Under the pieces are notes generated by a model, which saw nothing but the letters and a program-made list of their open reading frames with translations, searched no databases and was not told where the DNA came from. Made by a program: the position numbers and the translations under genes. Shown one piece after another: positions 1 to 7,544 of a DNA stretch of 55,055 nt. The DNA comes from Lachnospiraceae bacterium (lineage in GTDB: Bacteria; Bacillota_A; Clostridia; Lachnospirales; Lachnospiraceae), in NCBI GenBank assembly GCA_900764695.1, contig CAAFOY010000001.1, forward strand, positions 1 to 55,055. The letters are read 5' to 3'. The first letter of the stretch is position 1, and each line of letters begins with the position of its first letter.

Positions 1-56
1 CTTTTTTTGTTACTAAAATTATTTAATATTTATTTTAGAAAAATGATATTATTAAT

Positions 57-1154
57 TTAAACATTAAATCTAAATGTAATTACATCTCCGTCCTGAACAA
101 CATAGTCCTTACCCTGTAATCCAACAAGACCTTTTTCTTTAGCCTTTGCTAAAGAACCACATTCAATTAAGTCTTTGTAAGCAACAACTTCGGCACAGAT
201 AAATCCACGTTCAAAGTCTGTGTGAATCTTTCCGGCAGCCTGTGGAGCCTTAGTACCTTTCTTAATTGTCCAAGCTCTTGTTTCATCTTCACCTGATGTA
301 AGGTAGCTGATTAAACCAAGAAGAGAGTAGCTAGCCTTGATTAATTTATCAAGACCTGATTCGCTGATACCTAAGTCTTCTAAGAACATCTGCTTTTCAT
401 CATCGTCTAATTCAGAAATTTCCTGTTCAATTTCAGCACTGATAACAAAAACTTCACTTCCGTTTTCAGCAGCAAACTTTCTAACTGCTTCAACGTGTGG
501 GTTAGAATTGCCATCGTCAGCCAAATCATCTTCTGAAACATTAGCTGCAAAAATAACAGGCTTGTATGTTAAAAGATTGTATTCAGCAAGCCAAGCTAAT
601 TCGTCTTCATCTTCTGTTTCATATTTGATCGCAAGGTTTCCTTCTTCAAGGAAAGCCTTCATTCTCTGTTGGAAATCTAATTCTTTAGCCAAAGCTTTGT
701 CGTTTCTTGCACCACGTGTTGTTTTTGCAATACGTCTTTCAAGAATTTCAACATCAGAGAAAATTAATTCATAGTTAATTGTTTCAATATCTCTAATAGG
801 ATCAATGCTTCCATCAACGTGGATAACATTAGTGTCCTCAAAACATCTTACAACATGTACAATTGCATCAACTTCACGAATGTTGGCAAGAAACTGGTTT
901 CCTAAACCTTCACCCTTAGATGCACCCTTGACCAAACCTGCAATGTCAACAAATTCGATAACAGCAGGGATAGTTTTTTTGGAATTATATAAAGCTGTGA
1001 GCTTATCGATTCTTTCATCCGGAACTGCAACAACGCCTACGTTAGGATCAATTGTACAGAATGGATAGTTAGCAGATTCAGCACCTGCTTTAGTTAGTGA
1101 ATTAAATAAAGTACTTTTTCCTACATTTGGTAGTCCAACAATACCTAATTTCAT
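57..1154 (-). CDS. ychF: Redox-regulated ATPase/GTPase YchF (OLA1 family)
   Basis: A 365-residue protein of the TRAFAC class Obg/YchF family, a cytosolic ribosome-associated ATPase. The P-loop GLPNVGKST is at residues 7-15 and a G3-type [12 protein letters not shown] segment follows. The usual NKxD is replaced by an NVSE-type motif, which in this family correlates with ATP rather than GTP preference. A TGS-like C-terminal domain contains [18 protein letters not shown] chose the ATG at 1152-1154 because the protein then begins MKLGIVGLP, as is usual, and GGAGG lies about 10 bases upstream; a longer in-frame start at 1244 adds unrelated residues. It is divergent from lgt. Identification is secure. 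Confidence 0.96.
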   Translation of the reverse strand: MKLGIVGLPNVGKSTLFNSLTKAGAESANYPFCTIDPNVGVVAVPDERIDKLTALYNSKKTIPAVIEFVDIAGLVKGASKGEGLGNQFLANIREVDAIVHVVRCFEDTNVIHVDGSIDPIRDIETINYELIFSDVEILERRIAKTTRGARNDKALAKELDFQQRMKAFLEEGNLAIKYETEDEDELAWLAEYNLLTYKPVIFAANVSEDDLADDGNSNPHVEAVRKFAAENGSEVFVISAEIEQEISELDDDEKQMFLEDLGISESGLDKLIKASYSLLGLISYLTSGEDETRAWTIKKGTKAPQAAGKIHTDFERGFICAEVVAYKDLIECGSLAKAKEKGLVGLQGKDYVVQDGDVITFRFNV

Positions 1155-1464
1155 AATTAGAATCCTCCAATCTTTAGTTATATATATAAAATTATTATTG
1201 GCTATACATAAATCAATTGTAAATACCAAATGATAGTTTAACATATTTTTGAAAAACCCTCAATAAAATAAAGAAGTATTTCTAACAAAGTATTTCCGTA
1301 AAAAGTAATATGTTACAAAAATTAAAATCAAAAAAGCATTGCGAAGAAAATTCTAAAAATAAAATAAATTTAATAAGTATCTCATAAGGCTGTATTATTA
1401 TAAAAATAAATGTGGTATAATTTCATAGTTAAAGTAAATGAGCGTATAAAGAGAGGACACAATA
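1155..1464. other. Divergent intergenic region between ychF and lgt
   Basis: About 310 AT-rich bases between two divergent genes. The lgt promoter lies at its right end. The ychF promoter should lie in the left half, but no hexamer pair with good spacing stands out. I see no gene, repeat or RNA structure in the middle. Confidence 0.5.
1413..1421 (+). promoter_or_regulatory. Extended -10 promoter of lgt
   Basis: TGGTATAAT is a perfect extended -10 element (TG-N-TATAAT) 44 bases before the lgt start. No good -35 hexamer lies 17 bases upstream, which fits an extended -10 promoter. This is inferred from consensus only. Confidence 0.55.
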
Positions 1465-2376
1465 ATGAATTTAAATTTGTTAGCAACAACATCAATTGAA
1501 TTTCCTAATTTGCATATTTCATTAAATAACCTTCCAAAGTCATTTAGTTTATTTGGCGTTGATATAGCTTTTTATGGAGTTATTATTGCATTTGGAATGT
1601 TAGCAGGAATTGCACTTGTATGTTATGATGCCAAGTCATCAGGTCAGGATTATAATTTGTATATAGATTTTGCAATGTATGCAATTATTTTAAGCGTGAT
1701 TGGTGCAAGATTATACTACGTAGTTTTTAGTTGGGATTATTACAGTGCACATCCTTTAGAGATTATTAACATTAGAGAAGGTGGACTTGCAATCTATGGC
1801 GGAGTAATAGCCGGAATAATTACATGTATTGTTTATACAAAGATTAAAAAAATCTCATTTTTCAAGGTGGCTGACTCAGTAGTTTTAGGATTGATTCTTG
1901 GTCAGATAATTGGAAGATGGGGAAACTTCTTTAACAGAGAAGCGTTCGGTCAGGTTGCCACAAGCAAGAATCCTTTTATGATGAGGATATTTTTTGACGA
2001 TAATTATAGCATAAATCAGGTACCTGATGCTGTAAGAATTGGAATGGAAAACCTTAAGGGAATGGATTTGTCAGAGATTGGCTATATTCAGGTACAGCCA
2101 ACATTTCTTTACGAATCAGTGTGGAACCTGATGGTATTAATATTAATGCTAATATTCAGAAAAAAGAAAAAGTTTGATGGAGAAGTCTTTCTCTGGTATC
2201 TCTTTGGATACGGAATCGGCAGATTTGTAATAGAAGGCTTTAGAACAGACCAACTTATAATGCCGGTAACAGGCTGGCCGGTATCTCAGGCATTGTCACT
2301 GGTGTTGGCAGTGGTTGCAGCAGTAGTAGTCGTAGTTAAAAGAGTAAAGATAAGCAGGCAGGAAAAGATGGCGTAG
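1465..2376 (+). CDS. lgt: Prolipoprotein diacylglyceryl transferase Lgt
   Basis: A 303-residue multi-pass membrane enzyme that transfers diacylglycerol from phosphatidylglycerol to the lipobox cysteine of prolipoproteins. The Lgt signature is visible as GQIIGRWGNFFNREAFG, with the conserved Arg and Asn of the active region. Also present are the upstream GGLAIYGGVIAG segment and the C-terminal YGIGRFVIEGFRTD motif. Several hydrophobic helices are evident. Length is normal. ATG start with GAGAGGA upstream. It is followed by a purine-rich tail and an intrinsic terminator, so it is probably monocistronic. The window encodes at least one likely substrate, the small lipoprotein at 37074. Confidence 0.96.
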   Translation: MNLNLLATTSIEFPNLHISLNNLPKSFSLFGVDIAFYGVIIAFGMLAGIALVCYDAKSSGQDYNLYIDFAMYAIILSVIGARLYYVVFSWDYYSAHPLEIINIREGGLAIYGGVIAGIITCIVYTKIKKISFFKVADSVVLGLILGQIIGRWGNFFNREAFGQVATSKNPFMMRIFFDDNYSINQVPDAVRIGMENLKGMDLSEIGYIQVQPTFLYESVWNLMVLILMLIFRKKKKFDGEVFLWYLFGYGIGRFVIEGFRTDQLIMPVTGWPVSQALSLVLAVVAAVVVVVKRVKISRQEKMA

Positions 2377-2467
2377 AAGGGGAAAAAAGCTAAAAGAAGA
2401 GAGATAAAAAAGAGAAGAGAGTATAGAAAAAGAGGGTATAAAGGGAAAAGTAAAGATTTAAAGAATT

Positions 2468-2511
2468 AGAACCTTGATTGTTCAGAAGAATAATCGGGGT
2501 TCTTTTTCTTT
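2468..2511 (+). terminator. Intrinsic terminator after lgt
   Basis: The AGAACC...GGTTCT stem is extended internally by GATT/AATC and followed by TTTTTCTTTT. It ends the lgt transcript before the repeat array. Confidence 0.75.
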
Positions 2512-2643
2512 TGGCGGTAAGACAGGAAACAAGTGGTTGTGTGGTAGAACATTGTTTATATTCTGGCATAAATGGGAAGAAATATAAGTTTAGAGGTAGT
2601 GAAATATATTATTTCTTCGATAGAAAACTGCCGGAATATTGAA

Positions 2644-3167
2644 TTTGTACCATACAGGAACATTTTTGAACATATGGTACAGATATTAGGCTTGTAACAA
2701 ACAAATATTCTTTAATCTGTACCATATAATAAATTTTTTGCTTGTATGGTACAAATATTGCTTTTTGGCTCGCTGAAGTTGTTTCTATTTGTACCATATG
2801 TAGGGAATTTGATTAATATGGTACAAATCGCAAGATTATAGTTCTTGAAGTGCTTTAAATCTGTACCATATAAGAATTTTTTTACGTATATGGTACAGAT
2901 TCTAGAATTGTCATTCTCAAATCATTGAAAGCTTGTACCATATGGAGAAAAATAAGAGTATATGGTACAAAGCCTGAAAAAATACCCCATACCCAGACGA
3001 ATGCAGTCCGTATGGGGCAGATATGTAAAAGCTTGAATGGTAACAAGCTTAGAAAATACCCCATATTCCGCCGCAAACTGTTCGTATGGGGCAAATATGT
3101 AAAAACTTGAATAGCAACAAACTTAGTTATTACCTCATACTTCGCTGAAAGTTGTCCGTGTGGGGTA
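2644..3167. repeat. Periodic inverted-repeat array 1 (eight palindromic units)
   Basis: Eight stem-loop units in noncoding DNA. Units 1-5 have arms built on TTTGTACCATA/TATGGTACAAA, with GTACC at 2647, 2719, 2791, 2863 and 2935, an exact 72-bp period. Units 6-8 have arms on TACCCCATAC/GTATGGGGCA starting at 2983, 3057 and 3131, an exact 74-bp period. Stems are 10-14 bp with loops of about 14-18 bases. Unit 3 (2787-2799 with 2816-2828) and unit 4 (2859-2872 with 2887-2900) are perfect. Unit 8 keeps pairing through two G-T pairs. In units 6-8 the linker also holds a second inverted repeat, AAGCTTG...CAAGCTT. Intervening sequences are largely diverged. No open reading frame here is credible. Confidence 0.9.
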
Positions 3168-3210
3168 GACAAGTAAAAGCTTGAATTATGGCAACAAGTT
3201 CAGAAGGGCA

Positions 3211-3316
3211 CCACATTCTTCCATTTTCCACATCACCACCTAATCCCATCCATAAAACATTTCTTAATTTCCACATCCGCCACAATCCCGCCACATCATT
3301 ACCACCTTTTACCACC
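3211..3316 (-). promoter_or_regulatory. Cluster of phased CCAC (GTGG on minus strand) boxes
   Basis: CCAC occurs at 3211, 3228, 3236, 3271, 3280, 3291, 3302 and 3312. The last five are spaced 9, 11, 11 and 10 bases, roughly one helical turn. The segment is locally C-rich, unlike its surroundings. The core is the complement of the GTGG boxes just before mraZ, so it may be an extended MraZ-binding region. That role is inferred. Confidence 0.45.
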
Positions 3317-3386
3317 AAATATCAAGAAAATCCCAATACTCCCATAAAACAAGGAAAAGAACAGTGTAAAACCATCAAAAAAGGGG

Positions 3387-3415
3387 TTGCAATAATCCCT
3401 GAAATAGTATAAAAT
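3387..3415 (+). promoter_or_regulatory. Candidate sigma-A promoter of the mraZ operon
   Basis: TTGCAA (3387-3392), a 17-base spacer and TAAAAT (3410-3415) would start transcription near 3422, immediately before the AGTGGTAAA repeats. Confidence 0.5.
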
Positions 3416-3424
3416 TTCCTTATA

Positions 3425-3464
3425 AGTGGTAAATTGATGTCAATTAGTGGTAAAAAGTGGTAAA
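3425..3464 (+). promoter_or_regulatory. Probable MraZ operator (three AGTGGTAAA boxes)
   Basis: AGTGGTAAA occurs at 3425-3433, 3446-3454 and 3456-3464, spaced 21 and 10 bases, so all lie on one helix face. MraZ autorepressors are known to bind tandem GTGG-type boxes before their own gene. The location between the promoter and the mraZ start fits autoregulation. No binding data. Confidence 0.6.
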
Positions 3465-3498
3465 AATTACTGCTTTTCGGAAAAAGTAGGTGAGTTTT

Positions 3499-3948
3499 TT
3501 GTTTACAGGAGAGTACACACAAAAAATGGATACTAAGGGAAGAACAATCGTCCCTGCAAAGTTCAGAGAAGAACTTGGTACAAGCGTAGTTGTAACCAGG
3601 GGACTCGATGGCTGTCTTTTTGCGTACTCAAAAGAAGCTTGGCATGCTTTGGAAGAGAAACTTAGCAGTTTACCATTTGCAGACAGAAAAGTTAGAGATT
3701 TTAACCGTTTCTTTCTTGCAGGAGCATCAGAATTAGAGACAGATAAGTTGGGACGAGTGCTTATGCCGGCAGTTTTAAGAAAGTTTGGAAACTTAGACAA
3801 AGAAGTTGTTTGGGTTGGTGTTGGCGACAGACTTGAAATTTGGAACAGTGATAAGTGGAATGAACAGATGATGTCATACCTTGAAGGAGACGACGTAGAA
3901 GAGAAGATAGAAGACCTTGCATCTTATATGGCAGAGTTGGGAATTTAA
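3499..3948 (+). CDS. mraZ: Transcriptional regulator MraZ
   Basis: About 149 residues with two SpoVT/AbrB-like swapped-hairpin repeats: GEYTQKMDTKGRTIVPAKFR near the N-terminus and LETDKLGRVLMPAVLRKFG in the second half. MraZ is the DNA-binding regulator at the head of the dcw cluster. I prefer the TTG at 3499 because the protein then begins MFTGEY, matching the family's MFxGEY start, and AGGTGAG (3488-3494) lies just upstream. An in-frame GTG at 3490 would add three residues and lacks a clear ribosome-binding site. Operator-like boxes precede the gene. rsmH follows after 148 bases. Confidence 0.92.
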   Translation: MFTGEYTQKMDTKGRTIVPAKFREELGTSVVVTRGLDGCLFAYSKEAWHALEEKLSSLPFADRKVRDFNRFFLAGASELETDKLGRVLMPAVLRKFGNLDKEVVWVGVGDRLEIWNSDKWNEQMMSYLEGDDVEEKIEDLASYMAELGI

Positions 3949-4096
3949 AGACCAATAAAGAATAAAAAGAAGATAAACTTAAAAATAGCATTTTAAAATT
4001 GCATTTAAGATAACATTTAGTTTTGAGGCTGAATTAGAAGTGTAACAGCATAAAGGCGCAAGAGTTAAGAATAATAAAACAGAAAGAAGGTCAAAC

Positions 4097-5032
4097 ATGG
4101 ATTTCAAACATGTATCAGTATTATTAAACGAAACCATTGATGGCTTAAATATAAATCCTGATGGAATATATGTAGACGGAACATTAGGTGGTGGCGGACA
4201 TTCTTACGAAATATGTAAGAGATTGTCAGACAAGGGCAGATTAATCGGAATAGATCAGGACGGAGAAGCATTAGAAGCTGCCAGAGAACGCTTAAAGGAA
4301 TTTGAGGACAAGATCACATTAGTTAGAAGTAACTATTGTGAGATTGACACAATCCTAAAGGATTTGGAAATAGAGAAAGTCGATGGAATCGTATTAGATT
4401 TAGGAGTTTCTTCATATCAGTTAGACAATTTGGAGAGAGGTTTTTCATACAAGTCAGACGCTCCTCTTGATATGAGAATGGATCAGAGACAGAACAAAAC
4501 AGCAGCAGATGTTGTTAATAATTATAGCGAAAACGAACTTTTTAGAATAATAAGAGATTATGGCGAGGATAAGTTTGCAAAGAATATAGCTAAGCATATA
4601 GTTATGGCAAGAAAAGAAAAACCATTGGAGACAACAGCAGAACTAAGCGAGATTATAAAGGCTTCAATACCAATGAAGTTTCAGGCGAAAGGCGGACATC
4701 CTGCAAAGAAGACTTTTCAGGCTATCAGAATAGAAGTAAATCAGGAACTTACAGTTTTAAAAGAATCTTTGGATACAATGATTGATCATTTGAATCCGGG
4801 TGGAAGAATCTGTGTGATAACATTCCACTCATTAGAGGATAGGATTACAAAGATTAAATTCAGGGAGAATGAAAATCCTTGTACATGCCCACCTGATTTT
4901 CCGGTTTGTGTATGTGGAAAAGTTTCAAAAGGAAAAGTAATAACAAGAAAACCAATTATTCCTTCAGAAGAAGAAATGACAGAGAATAAGAGATCTAAGA
5001 GTTCAAAATTAAGAATTTTTGAAAGGCGTTAA
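4097..5032 (+). CDS. rsmH: 16S rRNA (cytosine-1402-N4)-methyltransferase RsmH
   Basis: A 311-residue SAM-dependent methyltransferase (MraW) that modifies C1402 in the decoding centre of 16S rRNA. The SAM-binding [12 protein letters not shown] motif is near residue 26. The family segments [32 protein letters not shown] and [13 protein letters not shown] follow. A Cys-rich [14 protein letters not shown] segment and a basic [12 protein letters not shown] tail are typical. Full length. ATG with AGAAAGAAGG upstream. Second gene of the dcw operon, three bases before ftsL. Confidence 0.97.
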   Translation: MDFKHVSVLLNETIDGLNINPDGIYVDGTLGGGGHSYEICKRLSDKGRLIGIDQDGEALEAARERLKEFEDKITLVRSNYCEIDTILKDLEIEKVDGIVLDLGVSSYQLDNLERGFSYKSDAPLDMRMDQRQNKTAADVVNNYSENELFRIIRDYGEDKFAKNIAKHIVMARKEKPLETTAELSEIIKASIPMKFQAKGGHPAKKTFQAIRIEVNQELTVLKESLDTMIDHLNPGGRICVITFHSLEDRITKIKFRENENPCTCPPDFPVCVCGKVSKGKVITRKPIIPSEEEMTENKRSKSSKLRIFERR

Positions 5033-5035
5033 AAA

Positions 5036-5509
5036 ATGAATCAGGTAAGAAGAAGTAATTACGGAAGAGAATATGTGGACGGAAATACCGTAAGAAAACT
5101 TAATCCGGATAGAGATAGAAGAGTATATGTTGACGGAAAAAGAGTACAGGAAAATGAAAGACAGATAAGAGCAAGAGAATACGCAAAAATAATGAATGCA
5201 CCATATGTAGCATTCCTTGCAATCGTATCAGCAGTTTGCCTTATAATGTGTGTATGTTACTTAAATATTCAGTCAGACATATCAGAAACAAGAACAAACA
5301 TAGCAACATTAAAAGGTCAGATTAGTACAGTTCAGTCACAGAATGATGCTTTAAATTACTCAATTAACAGCTACATAGACACTGACAATATTTACAAGAT
5401 GGCTACAAATAAGTTAGGAATGAAGCAGGCTACAGATGACCAAATCTCCAAGTACGAATTAAGTGATGGAGGTTATACAGTTCAGTATGGGGATATACCT
5501 AATAAATAA
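5036..5509 (+). CDS. ftsL: FtsL-like cell division protein
   Basis: 157 residues: a basic cytoplasmic N-terminus with a repeated Y-V-D-G pattern, one membrane segment at about residues 56-77 (YVAFLAIVSAVCLIMCVCYL), and an extracellular coiled-coil-like stretch rich in Ser, Gln and Asn. This bitopic architecture and the position between rsmH and a class B PBP gene identify FtsL, which recruits FtsW/PBP and FtsQ to the divisome. Sequence identity in the family is very low, so position carries much of the call. The start is three bases after rsmH, with AAAGGCG as ribosome-binding site inside the rsmH end. Confidence 0.82.
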   Translation: MNQVRRSNYGREYVDGNTVRKLNPDRDRRVYVDGKRVQENERQIRAREYAKIMNAPYVAFLAIVSAVCLIMCVCYLNIQSDISETRTNIATLKGQISTVQSQNDALNYSINSYIDTDNIYKMATNKLGMKQATDDQISKYELSDGGYTVQYGDIPNK

Positions 5510-5511
5510 TT

Positions 5512-7464
5512 ATGAGTGAGAGAAGAGTTAGAAGAAGAAAACCAAGGTTAAAATTTGATAAGCAAATGTACAAAAAGCTAGGAATACTATTTTGGATTGT
5601 AGTACTAGCTTTATTTGCATTGTGTACAAGAATAGCTTACCTTAATGTGGCAAAGGGAGATAACTATTCAATAAAAGTTTTAGAACAGCAAAGTTTTACA
5701 AGCAAGACCATTCCTTATAAAAGAGGAGACATAAAGGACAGAAACGGCAATGTATTGGCAACAAGTGTTATGGTATACAACCTTATAATAGACTCTAAAG
5801 TAGTAATGAGCAATGAAAAATACCTTACGCCAACAGTTAATGCATTGGTAAAATATTTTGATTTTAATGAAGATGACCTTCGAACAGCAATCAAAGAAAG
5901 AAAAAATAACAGCTATTGGGTTGCAAAGAAGAACCTTGAGTATAAGGATATTCAAAAATTTGAAAGTTATCTTAATTACGAATATGCAGATACAAAAGAA
6001 GAGGAAACCACAGTTCAGAATACCAAAGGTATTTGGTTTGAAAAGAAATACAAGAGAATGTATCCGTATAATAGTCTGGCATGTTCACTATTAGGTTTTG
6101 CAAACAGTGATAATAGTGCCACAATCGGAATTGAAAGCAGCTATAACAGCTTTCTTCAGGGGACAGATGGAAGAGAGTACGGTTATATGGATTCCGATAA
6201 TAATATGGAAACAGTAATTAAGGATGCAAAAGATGGAGACAATATTGTTTCTTCGATAGATATGAACATTCAGCGTATTGTTCAGAAATCTATAAAGAAA
6301 TATATGAAAAAATACAGTCCAAAGAGAATTTCAGTTGTTATTGCAAATCCTAACAATGGGGAAATTTTGGCAATGGCAGATGATACTACTTTTGATTTGA
6401 ATGATCCATATAATTTAGAAGATTATTATACAGAAGCACAGATTTCGTCAATGTCACAAAAGAAACAGTCAGAAAAATTAAACAGTATATGGAATAACTA
6501 CTGTATAACAGACTCTTACGAACCGGGTTCAACTGCTAAGCCTTTTACAGTGGCGGCAGCTTTTGAGGAAGGAAAAATAAACAGAAAATCAACATTTACC
6601 TGTGATGGTCAGGAAAAAGTTGGTGGCTTTACAATTAAATGCCATAAAGTTGACGGACACGGAACAATAACAGTTAAGGAAGCCATTGCAGAATCATGTA
6701 ATGACTATATGATGCATATAGGAAAATTACTTGGTGCAAAGAAATTTGTCCAATATCAGGAAAGATTTGGCTTTGGCACAAAGACAGGAATTGATCTTCC
6801 AAATGAAACAAGAGGACTGGTATATGGAACAGATATGGGTTCGTCAACACTTGCAACTAACTCATTTGGACAGAACTTTACAGTAAATATGATTCAGATG
6901 GTTTCAGGATTTTCATCATTAATTAATGGTGGTTATTACTACGAACCAAGAGTTGTAAAGCAGGTTGTAACATCAGACGATCAGCTTGTAAAGAACTACT
7001 CAAAGACTTTGGTTAAGCAGACAATTACAAAAGAAACATCTGATTATATAAAAGAATGTTTAAGATCTGTTGTAACTGATGGTACAGGTTCAACAGCCGC
7101 AATAAATGGATATACAGTCGGTGGTAAAACAGGAACTGCCGAAAAGGTTGATACATCGGGAAAAGGTAAAGGAAGATTAAAGAACCAATATATTTTGTCG
7201 TTCTTAGGTTGTGTACCTTGTGAAGATCCACAGGTAGTATGTTATACACTTATGGATACACCTAAAAAAGATCCACAGGCAACAGCCTATAACACGGAAT
7301 TGTGGACTGACGTAATGAAACAGGTTTTACCATACTTAGGTGTTGAAAAAACTGAAAAGATAGAAAAGAAAGCTAAGAAACAGAACCTTGAAACAGAATT
7401 TTATTCAGATGGAATAATAGAAGGCGATGATGGTTCATTAGTAAAGAAGAGCAAAGAAGATTAA
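5512..7464 (+). CDS. Class B penicillin-binding protein 2 (FtsI/PbpB-like)
   Basis: A 650-residue septal transpeptidase. A short basic cytoplasmic tail precedes one membrane helix (about residues 24-44). A PBP dimerisation domain starting near KRGDIKDRNGNVLATS follows, then the transpeptidase domain. The active-site motifs are intact: S340-T-A-K, S395-C-N and K539-T-G-T. No PASTA repeats are seen at the C-terminus, which instead ends in a charged tail. It cross-links septal peptidoglycan with FtsW. The gene starts two bases after ftsL, with a poor ribosome-binding site that suggests translational coupling. A second class B PBP follows; which is FtsI and which SpoVD is not certain. Confidence 0.9.
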   Translation: MSERRVRRRKPRLKFDKQMYKKLGILFWIVVLALFALCTRIAYLNVAKGDNYSIKVLEQQSFTSKTIPYKRGDIKDRNGNVLATSVMVYNLIIDSKVVMSNEKYLTPTVNALVKYFDFNEDDLRTAIKERKNNSYWVAKKNLEYKDIQKFESYLNYEYADTKEEETTVQNTKGIWFEKKYKRMYPYNSLACSLLGFANSDNSATIGIESSYNSFLQGTDGREYGYMDSDNNMETVIKDAKDGDNIVSSIDMNIQRIVQKSIKKYMKKYSPKRISVVIANPNNGEILAMADDTTFDLNDPYNLEDYYTEAQISSMSQKKQSEKLNSIWNNYCITDSYEPGSTAKPFTVAAAFEEGKINRKSTFTCDGQEKVGGFTIKCHKVDGHGTITVKEAIAESCNDYMMHIGKLLGAKKFVQYQERFGFGTKTGIDLPNETRGLVYGTDMGSSTLATNSFGQNFTVNMIQMVSGFSSLINGGYYYEPRVVKQVVTSDDQLVKNYSKTLVKQTITKETSDYIKECLRSVVTDGTGSTAAINGYTVGGKTGTAEKVDTSGKGKGRLKNQYILSFLGCVPCEDPQVVCYTLMDTPKKDPQATAYNTELWTDVMKQVLPYLGVEKTEKIEKKAKKQNLETEFYSDGIIEGDDGSLVKKSKED

Positions 7465-7489
7465 TTAAGTTAATATATTTAAAGTGTAA

Positions 7490-7520
7490 TTGTGGGCAGC
7501 TATAAAGAATAAGTTATAAT
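7490..7520 (+). promoter_or_regulatory. Candidate internal promoter before the second PBP gene
   Basis: TATAAT at 7515-7520 is preceded by TTGTGG at 7490-7495 with a long 19-base spacer. A start near 7527 would fall at the first base of the 3' arm of the surrounding hairpin. The weak -35 and long spacer could mean a sporulation sigma factor, but I see no clear sigma-E consensus. Confidence 0.4.
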
Positions 7521-7543
7521 AAATGTCTTTATAGAGGCCCACA
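7491..7543 (+). promoter_or_regulatory. RNA hairpin covering the ribosome-binding site of the second PBP gene
   Basis: The 17-base arms at 7491-7507 and 7527-7543 pair at 15 of 17 positions; the only mismatches are a tandem A-G/G-A pair. The 19-base loop contains the TATAAT of the candidate internal promoter. The 3' arm includes AGAGG (7533-7537), the ribosome-binding site for the GTG start at 7545. Read-through mRNA would hide this site. mRNA started near 7527 would lack the 5' arm and leave it open. Confidence 0.7.
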
Positions 7544-7544
7544 A

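Noticed and set aside
2644..3167. CRISPR-like array
   Set aside because: Repeats alternate in orientation, differ between blocks, are separated by linkers of two lengths, and no cas gene is present.
2609..3412. Several open reading frames of 60-96 codons on both strands across array 1 and the C-rich segment
   Set aside because: They follow the repeats, lack ribosome-binding sites and have repetitive implausible products.
7490..7543. Intrinsic terminator between the two PBP genes
   Set aside because: The hairpin is followed by ACAAGTGC, not a T-run, and its 3' arm holds the ribosome-binding site.
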